Source: Sporolactobacillus shoreae
GTDB lineage: Bacteria; Bacillota; Bacilli; Bacillales; Sporolactobacillaceae
DNA: 64,000 nucleotides
Assembly (NCBI RefSeq): GCF_004684935.1
Contig: NZ_SRJD01000007.1
Coordinates: 62,001 to 126,000 of the forward strand
Direction: 5' to 3'
Position numbers and translations under genes: made by a program. This document shows, in pieces, positions 8,421 to 20,664 of this stretch. The notes beneath the pieces are model-generated. The model was not told where the DNA came from. It saw only the letters and a list, made by a program, of their open reading frames with translations, and made no database searches. Each line of letters begins with the position of its first letter. Within the stretch, counting starts at the first letter, position 1.

Positions 8421-9815
8421 TCACTGATTTAACCCCTCCGCCTTCCTGGCTTTGAGGCGGACGATGAACTCACTGCCGGTCGGGTTAAGATCGTCAACCC
8501 AGATGATCCCTTCGTCAAGCTCCACGAGTTCCCGGACGATGGCCAGGCCCAGTCCGGATCCTCCGGCTTCGCTCGACCGGGATTGATCCAGCCGATAGAA
8601 GCGTGTAAAAATTTTCTCTTTTTCTTCGTCGGGGATGCGGGGTCCTGAGTTCTGCACCCGGACATAGGAAAACTCCGGGCCTCCCTCGACGATGATTTTG
8701 ATCCATCCGTCATCCGGCGTGTATTTCCGTGCATTTCCAAGCAGTGAAACGATAACTTGATGAACGTAATCTTCGTTGGCAAGCGCATACGTCCCGTCAG
8801 CGATATTCGCTTTGAACCGCTGAATGATACTAGGCGCATAGTCTGCGATGACATTTTTTGCGATCATCGACAAGTCGACTGTTTCAAGAACCTTCGATCT
8901 GCGGTCGAGACGGGCAATCATCAGGAGCTGTTCAATGAGGCGCTGCATCCGTTTCGATTCCTGATCGACAAAGTGGATCGACCGTTCAACTACTTCGGGG
9001 TGACCCGCGCCGTGCCGCTGGATCAGCTCGACATGGCCCCGGATCGCTGAAAGCGGTGTTCTCAGTTCATGTGAGGCATCCGAGACGAAGTGCCTGTCCC
9101 TTTCAATCAGCTGATCAAGCTGACTCATCAGCTGATTGAATGACTTCGCCAGATCATGTACTTCTTTGGGCTGATCCGGTATGAGCACGCGCCGCTTCAG
9201 ATCGTTGGTTTCCGTCACCTGACGGATCATTCCTGTCACATCGAGCAGCGGGCGGCTGAGTCTCCGGGACAGCTGGTATATGGCAAGCGACCCGATCACG
9301 ATGCCCAGTAAAACGCAGAGTGCGAGCACTCTAACCATGTCAACAATAAAGGTATGAATGCTGATCATCCGGACATAGATGTCAAAAGTGTAACCATTAT
9401 ATGAAGCCTGGTGGTGATAGACAGGTATAAACTTCTTTTTGAAAGAGATGGAAGAGAAAAGCGACAATTTGATCAAATATTCATTTTGATCCGTGATGCT
9501 TTCACTGCCTCGGGAATAAATGGTCTTCGAATCCGGTGTTTCGATCCGGACATAGAAATCCGGATGCTGCTCATAAATAATACTGTCAAGAGAATCCTTC
9601 CAGTCCGGGTGTTTTTCCATCGATTCATTTTTCAGCTGACTTTCCACATAAATGACTTCTTGCTCGGTCCCCTTATAAAGCTGGTAACTGGTGACAGAAA
9701 CAACGGCGAGCCCGATTGAAAGCACTGTAAGGAAAAGTATCAGAATATACCAGAAATTCATTTGGAAAAGAGTTGTTTTTCTTTTAATCCTGAGTGCGGT
9801 CATCCACTTTCTCAT
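8421..9815 (-). CDS. Sensor histidine kinase (HAMP, HisKA, HATPase)
   Basis: Membrane sensor kinase of an OmpR-type pair. TM1 is about residues 20 to 47, an extracytoplasmic domain of about 110 residues follows, TM2 is about 157 to 180, then HAMP. The H-box is HFVSDASHELRTP with phospho-accepting His249, and the ATPase part shows LGNARKY and GSGLGLAIV. The 464-residue architecture resembles the ArlS/YkoH group. The start codon overlaps the response regulator stop by 4 nt (ATGA), so the two are translationally coupled. The signal is unknown; the divergent glycosyltransferase pair suggests cell-envelope control. Confidence 0.92.
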   Translation of the reverse strand: MRKWMTALRIKRKTTLFQMNFWYILILFLTVLSIGLAVVSVTSYQLYKGTEQEVIYVESQLKNESMEKHPDWKDSLDSIIYEQHPDFYVRIETPDSKTIYSRGSESITDQNEYLIKLSLFSSISFKKKFIPVYHHQASYNGYTFDIYVRMISIHTFIVDMVRVLALCVLLGIVIGSLAIYQLSRRLSRPLLDVTGMIRQVTETNDLKRRVLIPDQPKEVHDLAKSFNQLMSQLDQLIERDRHFVSDASHELRTPLSAIRGHVELIQRHGAGHPEVVERSIHFVDQESKRMQRLIEQLLMIARLDRRSKVLETVDLSMIAKNVIADYAPSIIQRFKANIADGTYALANEDYVHQVIVSLLGNARKYTPDDGWIKIIVEGGPEFSYVRVQNSGPRIPDEEKEKIFTRFYRLDQSRSSEAGGSGLGLAIVRELVELDEGIIWVDDLNPTGSEFIVRLKARKAEGLNQ

Positions 9816-10510
9816 TCTTCAACCCTCAGCGCGTAGCCAACACCGCGTACTGTGTGGATCAGTTTTCCCGTCTCGGGACGGTCGATCTTATTTCTCAGAT
9901 AACGGATATAGACATCAACAATATTGGTCTGTCCCATATAGTCGAAACCCCACACTTTTGAAAGCAGTTCATCACGTGTCATGACTTTGCCCTCATTTTT
10001 CATCAGGGTAGCAAGCAAATCGAACTCACGCTGCGTCAGATCAAAGGTCTTCCCGCCACGCGAAGCCATTCGTTTCTCTGTATCGAGTGTGAGATCGCCC
10101 GTTTTATAAAGGTGGGCGGCAGGCGCTTCAGAATAGCTTTTCCGCCGCCGGATCGCGACCCGAACCCTTGCCAGAAGTTCCTCAATGTCGAACGGTTTGG
10201 TAATATAATCGTCCGCTCCGCCGTCGAGCCCGGCCACTTTATCGCCGACATAGTCCCTCGCGGTCATTATGATAATCGGTACCAGGCTTTTTTTGCGAAT
10301 ACGCCGGCAGACTTCAAGACCGTTCAGCTTCGGCAGCATCCAGTCAAGGAGGACCAGATCCCATTTAGACTCATCACTAAAAAATAATTCCAGTGCCTGC
10401 TCCCCGTCATAGGCTTCCTCAACCTGATAATTTTCAAAGCTGAGTTCAGTCGCTACAAAAGAAGCCACACTTTTTTCGTCTTCAACGAGCAGAATATTTG
10501 TTTTTTCCAT
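9812..10510 (-). CDS. OmpR-family response regulator
   Basis: Receiver domain with the acidic pair (EDE), phospho-accepting Asp56 in LLLDWMLP and the conserved Lys in ITKPF, followed by a winged-helix output domain (DLTQREFDLLATLMKN, YIRYLRNKID). The 232-residue length is canonical. It is the first gene of the two-gene operon with the kinase. AGAAGG lies about 10 nt before the ATG. A TATAAT box occurs near 10570 without a good -35, as expected for a promoter needing an activator. Confidence 0.93.
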   Translation of the reverse strand: MEKTNILLVEDEKSVASFVATELSFENYQVEEAYDGEQALELFFSDESKWDLVLLDWMLPKLNGLEVCRRIRKKSLVPIIIMTARDYVGDKVAGLDGGADDYITKPFDIEELLARVRVAIRRRKSYSEAPAAHLYKTGDLTLDTEKRMASRGGKTFDLTQREFDLLATLMKNEGKVMTRDELLSKVWGFDYMGQTNIVDVYIRYLRNKIDRPETGKLIHTVRGVGYALRVEE

Positions 10511-10617
10511 GAATGAGCAACCTTCTCTTTCAGTGTAAGCGTTGACCGATGTGTCCGGAGAGCCAGTGAACCCAGTCTATATTATAGAGGATCTGCAGTT
10601 GATTCGTATGGAATGCG

Positions 10618-10648
10618 TCATGAGAGTTTTATGAGAATAATCTCATGA
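10618..10648. promoter_or_regulatory. Repeat-rich operator candidate between divergent operons
   Basis: Direct repeats ATGAGA at 10620 and 10631 are 11 bp apart, about one helical turn. They are followed by TCTCAT at 10641, and the whole forms the inverted repeat TCATGAGA/TCTCATGA. OmpR-family regulators bind tandem sites with 10 to 11 bp spacing, so this is a natural site for the adjacent regulator to control itself and the divergent glycosyltransferase genes. This is inference from spacing only. Confidence 0.45.
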
Positions 10649-10784
10649 TAATTTCACGCTGAATTTGTTACCACGAAACATCACAAGTATAACATAAATT
10701 CCATAAAATCCAGGCGCGGTACCAGGCATAGGTCTGCCGCACTTAGCTTAGTAATAAATTCGAACGGCTCAGGAGGAAGAAATC

Positions 10785-11783
10785 ATGGACGAACCCATTC
10801 TGACCATTGTCGTGCCCTGTTTTAATGAAGAGGCGGTGCTGGAAGAAACTGCGAAACGGCTGCGCGCCGTTTTGTCGCGGGTATGCCGCGAACATCTGGC
10901 TTCCTATGGCAGCACGATCCTTTTTGTTGACGACGGGAGCAGTGACCGTACATGGGAAATGATCGACAGGAATATACAGGAGTATAGGGACATCACCGGT
11001 CTGAAGCTCAGCCGGAACTTCGGACACCAGAATGCGCTGATCTCCGGAATTGAGACCGCACGCCCTTATTCGGATTGCGTCATTACGATCGACGCGGATC
11101 TTCAGGATGACGTGAACGCAATCAGACAATTTCTGCTTAAATATCAGGAAGGCTACGACATCGTCTATGGTGTGCGCGACAAACGGGAGACCGACACTTT
11201 CTTCAAACGCAACACCGCACTTCTTTTCTACAGAATCATGGGAAAACTGGGTGTCAAAATGGTACCTAATCATGCCGACTTCCGGCTGATGGACCGCCGA
11301 GTGCTCGACGAGTTTGTCAAATATCAGGAAGAAAATATTTTCCTGCGCGGCATGATCCCGCTGCTGGGGTTCAGAAGCACCGAAGTCTACTACAACCGAG
11401 CGGAACGATTCGCCGGAGAGTCCAAATATCCCCTGAAAAAGATGCTGAATTTCGCAATTGACGGCCTGACCTCATTTTCGATCGCTCCGATCCGGATGGT
11501 AACTTATCTGGGTGGAATAGTGGCCGGAATCGGCTTTCTGATCGGGATGTACGCGCTGATCCAGCATTTTCTCGGACACGTGGTTACCGGATGGACGTCA
11601 ATGATTATCTCAATCTGGATGATCGGAGGATTGCAACTGATCGCGACAGGAATAATCGGGGAATACATTGGAAAAATATTCAAGGAAACGAAACACCGCC
11701 CGCGTTATACGGTCGAAAAGCGCCTTTTAACGGATGGCCGTAGGGACGTAGAGAAAAAGGCACTTGAGAGCAAACTTGGCTAA
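10785..11783 (+). CDS. Polyprenyl-phosphate glycosyltransferase (GT2, GtrB/DPM1-like)
   Basis: Family 2 transferase that moves a hexose from a nucleotide sugar onto undecaprenyl phosphate. It shows VVPCFNEE, VDDGSSD, the metal-binding DADLQDD around residues 103 to 109, and two C-terminal hydrophobic hairpin helices at about 235 to 295, as in GtrB. AGGAGG lies 8 nt before the ATG. The following gene encodes a GT-C protein of the kind that uses such lipid-linked sugars, so the pair probably glycosylates a surface polymer. The arrangement next to a two-component system recalls the B. subtilis ykoG/H and ykoS/T genes. Confidence 0.9.
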   Translation: MDEPILTIVVPCFNEEAVLEETAKRLRAVLSRVCREHLASYGSTILFVDDGSSDRTWEMIDRNIQEYRDITGLKLSRNFGHQNALISGIETARPYSDCVITIDADLQDDVNAIRQFLLKYQEGYDIVYGVRDKRETDTFFKRNTALLFYRIMGKLGVKMVPNHADFRLMDRRVLDEFVKYQEENIFLRGMIPLLGFRSTEVYYNRAERFAGESKYPLKKMLNFAIDGLTSFSIAPIRMVTYLGGIVAGIGFLIGMYALIQHFLGHVVTGWTSMIISIWMIGGLQLIATGIIGEYIGKIFKETKHRPRYTVEKRLLTDGRRDVEKKALESKLG

Positions 11784-11811
11784 GCATGCATCCGGCTGAG
11801 AACGGCAAAGA

Positions 11812-14034
11812 ATGAGACGGGATGTGGCATTTATTTTACGATTGAAACAAGGATTAACTTCACTTTTCAGCATTGCATTTGCGCTCTGTTTCCTGGCCGT
11901 GCTGATTGTCAGCTTTTTATTTCCACTGATTTACAGAAACAATCAGGATCTTCTGACAGCGGCACTCTTACTTGCGCTGTTTGCTTCGATTGTTATCTGT
12001 TTTTTTCTGGCATTTTGCCATTTTCTTGGTTCGTTGACTTCCGTGGCTGTCTACAGAGTCTCAATTGTACTGCTCACTGTCATGGCGATCGCAGAAATCG
12101 CTCTGATTGCTGCCTTTAACACCATTCTACCTCCGATCATTGACGGCGGGCACACTTATGCAGAGGCGTTGTATCTGCTGCAGCATCATCATGCCTCGGG
12201 AAATGCGTATTTTAAGATTTATCCGAATAACATACCGATCACGTTGCTGCGGTATTTTCTTTATCGCCCCTTTGCACTGGTGCATTTTTCAAACTACATG
12301 ATCATTGACCGGATTTTTTGTGCGTTTGTGATGGGAGCGGGCATTTTTATCGCCTGGAGACTGGTCAGAAAAATTGCTGACGAAAGAACCGCCTGTATCT
12401 TTTTGCTCATGACACTAACCTGCCTGCCGCTCTTCTTCTATACGCTGTATTTTTATACAGACACGGTGATCATGGCGTTCCCGGCTCTGCTTCTCTATCT
12501 ATGGTATCGTTACAGCCAGTCGAAGAACATCGGCTTCATTCTGCTTCTGGGGCTGACTCTGGGCATTGGCGATCTGATCCGCCCGAATCTCATCCTGTTT
12601 CTGCCCGCTCTGATCATCTATATGTTCTTCGTTCTTAATTGGAAGAAGGTGCTGCTTAACACCGTTCTGATTGGTGTCGTTCTTGGGATGATCAGCCTTT
12701 CCACGCCGACGATTGAAAGGCATTTCGGTTACATCAGTGATCCGTCTCTGGATATGCCGACTACACATTGGATCATGATGGGCCTGTCTCATGATGGAGC
12801 CTACAATGCACACGATTTTAATCTGACCCTGTCTCAGCCCGACCAGACCGCTAAGAAACAGGCGGACCTGCAGCTGATCAAGGAAAGGATCAGCACGGAC
12901 GGTCTCAGCGGACTTGTAAAAACATGGGGTATTAAAACGGCCCGGACATGGGGCGCGGGCTCACACAATTATTTCACGTATGCCCACATTTCCACGAACC
13001 CGACTACGGCCTATCAATACCTTTTTAATGATCAAAAAGGATTGACTCTGTTCATTATTCAGGTGTTCTATATTGTCAACCTGCTCCTTCTTCTTTTCTC
13101 GGTGATCCGTGGCTTTAAAACGCGACAGGCAGATCTGAACCTGCTGATCCAGATCTGCCTGTTCGGGAATTTTCTCTTTTACGTATTTGTCTGGGAAGCG
13201 GAGCCGCGCTACAGTCTGCTGTTCACTCCATTCATCCTGATCAGCAGTGCGTTCGGCCTCAGGGACCTGGCGGATGCCGTACAGATAAACAAATCGGACC
13301 ATCTAAGGCACGTGCCGGTCATGAATACCCTGAAACTGATCACCGTCTGTGTCCTGCTTGCGGCCGTCCTTCTCAGCGCGTCAGCCGGCTTATATGACTA
13401 TACTCAGGCAAAACAACCGCAGGACGACTACATTGTCAATCAGATTTATGCCGCGGGAAAGGAAAATGCGGTGATCGACGCGAAACACTCTGTCGCACAG
13501 ACTTTCCGCGCATTCGGTCCATATAATCACATCTTACTTTTTGAAAGAAGCGCCAGAGGAAAAGGACTCTACCAAATGTCGATTTCCGATGAAAAAACCG
13601 GAAGGGTCCTGTTCACTCAAAAATTCAGAATATCCAGGATCAGAATGGGACGGAATCTTGATTTCATTATCCCTAGAAAAACACCAAACGATGCGGCAGA
13701 AGAACGCATCCGTTTGACTCAGCTGAATGGAAGCCGCGGGTCAAAGCTTCAATTGCAGATGAATGGAGCAGGCCCCGAAATCAGGGATCTTTACCCCAGC
13801 GGTTACTTAATGGAAAATGGTGTCCACCAAGGGCAGGCTGATCTGAGATTCAAGGTCTTTCAAAGTTCTGAAGCACCTTATCTGAAAAAGACAACATACT
13901 GGTCTCTTATTTCACTGCCTATTCTGATGCTTGTCTTCATTGGATGGATCATACTGAGAAGGACTAATGAAGAACCAGAGAGGATCCGTGAATACCCTGC
14001 TTTAAAAAGTCAGGCAGGACAGAGAATAAAGTAG
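11812..14034 (+). CDS. GT-C membrane glycosyltransferase-like protein, large form
   Basis: Polytopic protein of 740 residues: about twelve N-terminal helices, then a roughly 150-residue extracytoplasmic domain from about residue 545, a last helix and a basic tail. It shares YPNN, YTDT and THWIMMG motifs with the 484-residue protein at 4693-6147. It follows the GtrB-like gene by 28 bp and is probably its partner, transferring the lipid-linked sugar to an acceptor outside the cell. The ribosome site is weak (GGCAAAG), compatible with coupling to the upstream gene. YkoS is a possible relative. Confidence 0.75.
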   Translation: MRRDVAFILRLKQGLTSLFSIAFALCFLAVLIVSFLFPLIYRNNQDLLTAALLLALFASIVICFFLAFCHFLGSLTSVAVYRVSIVLLTVMAIAEIALIAAFNTILPPIIDGGHTYAEALYLLQHHHASGNAYFKIYPNNIPITLLRYFLYRPFALVHFSNYMIIDRIFCAFVMGAGIFIAWRLVRKIADERTACIFLLMTLTCLPLFFYTLYFYTDTVIMAFPALLLYLWYRYSQSKNIGFILLLGLTLGIGDLIRPNLILFLPALIIYMFFVLNWKKVLLNTVLIGVVLGMISLSTPTIERHFGYISDPSLDMPTTHWIMMGLSHDGAYNAHDFNLTLSQPDQTAKKQADLQLIKERISTDGLSGLVKTWGIKTARTWGAGSHNYFTYAHISTNPTTAYQYLFNDQKGLTLFIIQVFYIVNLLLLLFSVIRGFKTRQADLNLLIQICLFGNFLFYVFVWEAEPRYSLLFTPFILISSAFGLRDLADAVQINKSDHLRHVPVMNTLKLITVCVLLAAVLLSASAGLYDYTQAKQPQDDYIVNQIYAAGKENAVIDAKHSVAQTFRAFGPYNHILLFERSARGKGLYQMSISDEKTGRVLFTQKFRISRIRMGRNLDFIIPRKTPNDAAEERIRLTQLNGSRGSKLQLQMNGAGPEIRDLYPSGYLMENGVHQGQADLRFKVFQSSEAPYLKKTTYWSLISLPILMLVFIGWIILRRTNEEPERIREYPALKSQAGQRIK

Positions 14035-14189
14035 GCCGTTTTGCCCATCGACAGATCACTTTATTCTCAAGGCAGCACATCACGATCACCGTTTCCTTTC
14101 GGTCCCTTCTACTTTATTGAAATAAGAGAGGCGCGAAACAATTTTTCGCTCGTCTCTCCATTCTTGATGATAAGGAAGGGGAATTCCGA

Positions 14190-15038
14190 ATGAAAGCAAT
14201 CGATTGCGCAACAAAACTGAATAAGGAAAACATTGAAGGGTTAAAGGCATCGGGTGTTCAGGTGATTGGACGCTACCTGGGCCCTGAGTCATCATGGAAG
14301 GCGATGAACCGCTCCGAAGCTTCAAGCATTCTCTCAGCCGGCCTGAGTCTCTTCAGCATCTGGGAAACAAACCCTGTCAGGCACGCTTACTTTACCGGAG
14401 CGCAAGGTGAGAAAGACGCGAAAAGCGCGGCGCTTTTCGCGTCCGGAATCGGCCAGCCCGCAGCAACGCCCATTTATTTCACCGTAGATTATGACGCGGC
14501 GGCGCATGAAATGGATTCGATTATTGATTATTTTCGCCGCATTAAATCCGTGATCGGCAAATACAAAACAGGCGCTTACGGCTCTTTTTCAGTGGTCGAA
14601 GCGCTTGCGCGTTCAGGCGCCGCAGACTATTATTATCAGACCTATGCCTGGTCGAGCGGAAAATTATCCCGGCGCGCCCACATCTATCAGCACGACAACG
14701 GCAGGGCACTGGCCGGGATTACCGTGGACTATGATCGGATCCTCGATCCGTCCAGTACCTGGAACCGAAGCGCAGCAAAAAGAGCAGCCATTCCCTTGAT
14801 AGAAAAGCCGCCGGAGAAATCAGATTCAGACACACAGGCAGCCATTGTCCCCTACCCCGGGCTGATCCACCTCGGCAGCCGCGGGAAGGACGTCATGCGT
14901 ATTCAGCGGGTAGTACGCGTGACAGCGGACGGGATGTTCGGTCCGATCACTGAGCGGGCCGTCCGGTCCTATCAGAAGCACCACGGACTGGAGGCGGACG
15001 GCATCGTCGGACCGAAAACATGGAATGTCATGTTCTGA
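14190..15038 (+). CDS. DUF1906 glycoside-hydrolase-like protein with peptidoglycan-binding domain
   Basis: Residues 1 to about 195 match the Rv2525c-like/DUF1906 domain related to GH25 lysozymes (start KAIDCATKLN, IGRYLG, PIYFTVDYDA, YAWSSGK, DNGRALAGITVDYDR). Residues about 222 to 282 form a PG_binding_1 repeat (LGSRGKDVMRIQRV, DGMFGPITERAV). There is no signal peptide, so export would need a non-classical route, or the protein acts in the mother cell or at the spore. AAGGAAGGGG precedes the ATG. The true substrate of this domain family is unclear; catalysis has not been shown for most members. Confidence 0.85.
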   Translation: MKAIDCATKLNKENIEGLKASGVQVIGRYLGPESSWKAMNRSEASSILSAGLSLFSIWETNPVRHAYFTGAQGEKDAKSAALFASGIGQPAATPIYFTVDYDAAAHEMDSIIDYFRRIKSVIGKYKTGAYGSFSVVEALARSGAADYYYQTYAWSSGKLSRRAHIYQHDNGRALAGITVDYDRILDPSSTWNRSAAKRAAIPLIEKPPEKSDSDTQAAIVPYPGLIHLGSRGKDVMRIQRVVRVTADGMFGPITERAVRSYQKHHGLEADGIVGPKTWNVMF

Positions 15039-15043
15039 GCCTG

Positions 15044-15066
15044 CCCAAGAGTTTGGGAATTTTTAT
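15044..15066 (+). terminator. Short terminator-like hairpin after the DUF1906 gene
   Basis: Stem CCCAA-GAGT-TTGGG (15044-15057) followed by AATTTTTATAT, a few bases beyond the stop codon. The stem is only 5 bp, so efficiency may be low. Confidence 0.4.
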
Positions 15067-15173
15067 ATATTCTCAGGGCATATAGAACTTTAGACCGAAA
15101 TAGAGTATTATTATTCCGTGGTCACAGATATTCCGACATATTTTTTGGTAAATAATGAAAAGGATTGGATAAA

Positions 15174-16181
15174 ATGCGGAAAAATGATAGCAATACTTCC
15201 AGATCAGACTTGAGAAAAAGCAAAAAGAAGCATAAAGTTCTTCGCATTGTTCTGCTTGTCTTTGTACTTCTTGTGGCCACTGCGGCCGGATTCACCGCTT
15301 ATGAAGTCCATCGGCTGAATCCTGAAAACCGGTTCAGCAACCTGAAAGTAATCGGTGGCACCGGAAATGCCAAGCAAAGCGCCGGCGTTTTCAATATGCT
15401 GCTGATTGGTTCTGACGCCAGAAAAGGAGATTCGGCAAGCCATACGGACTCCATGGTGCTCATTCATGCGAATTTAAAAGATCATACGTATAACATGCTA
15501 AGTATCCCTCGGGACACACGTGTCTACATGGATGGTTACGGCTACACGAAGCTCACCAGTGTCCAGTACATTTCACAGGTCAACCACGGAACACAGGCAG
15601 GAATTGTTGATGCCGTCAAGGCCGTATCGAATCTGACCGGCGTGCCGATCAACTTTTACGCAGAAACGAACTATTGGGGCCTTCAGGATATGGTCGACGC
15701 GATCGGCGGTATTGACATGAATCTGCCGTTCAAAGTCACGCTGACACACGCCTGGAACAAAGCTTATCAAGGCAGAACTTATCAGCCGGGCATGCATTCC
15801 TTTGACGGTGCGACGGTGACAGAACTCGTTCACGAACGCTACTCGCTTCCGGGTACGGACTACGGCCGTCAGCAGCTGCAGGAAGCGGCACTGATTGGCA
15901 TCGCTAAAAAGATGATGCAGCCGTCCAATGTGACTCGCTTCCCTGCTCTGTCGCAATCGCTCCCGAAATTCCTGATGGCGACGAACATGTCTTCAGAAGA
16001 CATGGTAAGTATCGGCCTGAGCGCGAGAGGCAATTTCCATCCGGAGCAGCAGATTAAGTACCGTCAGGTTAAGGGCCGCGGCGCTGTCATGTATGACGAT
16101 GTACTGAAAGCGAACAATGACCAGGTTATTCTGGCACCTGATCAGCTGAAGACAGTCATTAAGAATTATTTTACAAACTGA
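15174..16181 (+). CDS. LytR-CpsA-Psr family glycopolymer ligase
   Basis: Membrane-anchored LCP phosphotransferase that attaches teichoic acid or capsule-type polymers from undecaprenyl diphosphate to peptidoglycan. A single helix lies after a Lys/Arg-rich start (KSKKKHK). The LCP domain shows LLIGSDARKG, DSMVLIHAN, SIPRDTRVYM, AETNYWGLQDMVDAIGGI and the arginine-rich HERYSLPGTDYGR block. The frame begins at TTG 15165, but AAAGGA is 9 nt before ATG 15174, which is the likelier start. It could serve the exopolysaccharide or wall-polymer pathways encoded upstream. Confidence 0.92.
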   Translation: MRKNDSNTSRSDLRKSKKKHKVLRIVLLVFVLLVATAAGFTAYEVHRLNPENRFSNLKVIGGTGNAKQSAGVFNMLLIGSDARKGDSASHTDSMVLIHANLKDHTYNMLSIPRDTRVYMDGYGYTKLTSVQYISQVNHGTQAGIVDAVKAVSNLTGVPINFYAETNYWGLQDMVDAIGGIDMNLPFKVTLTHAWNKAYQGRTYQPGMHSFDGATVTELVHERYSLPGTDYGRQQLQEAALIGIAKKMMQPSNVTRFPALSQSLPKFLMATNMSSEDMVSIGLSARGNFHPEQQIKYRQVKGRGAVMYDDVLKANNDQVILAPDQLKTVIKNYFTN

Positions 16182-16206
16182 TATTTATTCAATCGTTCAA
16201 ATATAA

Positions 16207-16250
16207 AAATACAGGGACTGTAGTGCGGAATTGCACTGCAGTCCCTGTTT
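16207..16250. terminator. Bidirectional Rho-independent terminator
   Basis: Sixteen-bp stem with one wobble (16211-16226 and 16233-16248), loop GGAATT. A short T run follows on the plus strand and an ATTTTTATAT tail on the minus strand. It separates the convergent LCP and HAD phosphatase genes. Confidence 0.8.
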
Positions 16251-16276
16251 CTGATGATCGGGAAAACTTACAAATT

Positions 16277-17071
16277 TTATGGGTTCAGGCATTTTTCAAT
16301 ATAATTTAAGACACCCTCATCATTATTTGAATCTGTCACTGCGTCGGCTTGGGCCTTAATACTTCCCAGAGCGTTTTTCATTGCGACACCGCAGCCGACA
16401 AACTTCAGCATCTCAACGTCATTCCCTCCGTCGCCAAAGGCAATCATATCGGCTGATGAAATACCTAGCACCTCCCCTAATTTTCTAAGACCATTGGCTT
16501 TGTGCATTCCGGACTTAATAAGGTCAATACTTCCTAATCCACTGGACACAGGCACTGCGGCACCATTCAGTCCGTTCTTCAATTCATCAATTATTTTCAT
16601 AGTCTTTTCATCCGGGCACGATATGGCGAATTTCAGAATACGGTCATCGATAGTGTCATAGCAGTCAACCAACTGAATTTTGTGATAGTATTTCTTCATC
16701 ATTGAAATAAAAGCTGCATCTGCTGTTCTCAAAATATAGGCATTCTTTTTTCCGCAGACTGCATTTTTTAATTCAGGATGCCGTGCAACATAATCAAAAA
16801 TTACAGCCAATGCTTCCCTTTCGAATGATGAGATAAAATATTCTTTAGCACCATCTGCAATATAAGCGCCATTTTCAGCAATATAAATGATATCTTCATA
16901 ACCTTTAAAGAATGAGCGCAGCTGAAAGTACTGATTCCCGCTGGCCACGACAAAATGTATATCGCGTGACTTCATCTCATGATAAAGTCTCATAAATCGC
17001 TGTTCATTATAGGACATCTGATCATCCAGAAATGTGCCATCCATATCCACAGCAATTAATTTAATGGGCAT
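16277..17071 (-). CDS. HAD-superfamily Cof-type phosphatase
   Basis: Cof/IIB-subfamily HAD hydrolase, likely a sugar-phosphate or cofactor phosphatase. Motif I is AVDMDGTFLD near the N-terminus, motif II is VVASGNQ and motif IV is AFGDGGNDVEML. The C2-type cap lies between. AAGGAGG is 7 nt before the ATG at 17071, making the 12-codon upstream extension of the frame unlikely. It is followed by a gap before the PTS operon genes and may be independent of them. The substrate cannot be told from sequence. Confidence 0.9.
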   Translation of the reverse strand: MPIKLIAVDMDGTFLDDQMSYNEQRFMRLYHEMKSRDIHFVVASGNQYFQLRSFFKGYEDIIYIAENGAYIADGAKEYFISSFEREALAVIFDYVARHPELKNAVCGKKNAYILRTADAAFISMMKKYYHKIQLVDCYDTIDDRILKFAISCPDEKTMKIIDELKNGLNGAAVPVSSGLGSIDLIKSGMHKANGLRKLGEVLGISSADMIAFGDGGNDVEMLKFVGCGVAMKNALGSIKAQADAVTDSNNDEGVLNYIEKCLNP

Positions 17072-17335
17072 ATCAGCACCTCCTTGCATTGTTTCTCTCT
17101 GTACCAAAAGAGTACGGTTAACCTTGAATCCAAAAATTTAAATCAAAGTGTGAAAATAGTCATCCCGTTATCGTGTTTGAGTACAGATTTACAAATGTCC
17201 TCAAGTGTCTTTTTTACGCTCTGTCATGTTAAAACAGCACCCGTCTTTGATGAAAAAAAGAGGAGTGCTTCATTAAAATAAACATGAGAATAAAATATTT
17301 TTTTGAACGACGCACTGCTGGCTTCCATATAGAAC

Positions 17336-18817
<1,482 letters not shown>

Positions 18818-18829
18818 TTACACGTTTGT

Positions 18830-20628
<1,799 letters not shown>

Positions 20629-20664
20629 TTTTACATCCACCTGATTTCGTGATTTATTTTGCTT

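Noticed and set aside
14124..14157. Hairpin GCGAAA/TTTCGC with AGAGA/TCTCT before the DUF1906 gene as a terminator
   Set aside because: No T run on either strand and imperfect stem; too weak to call.
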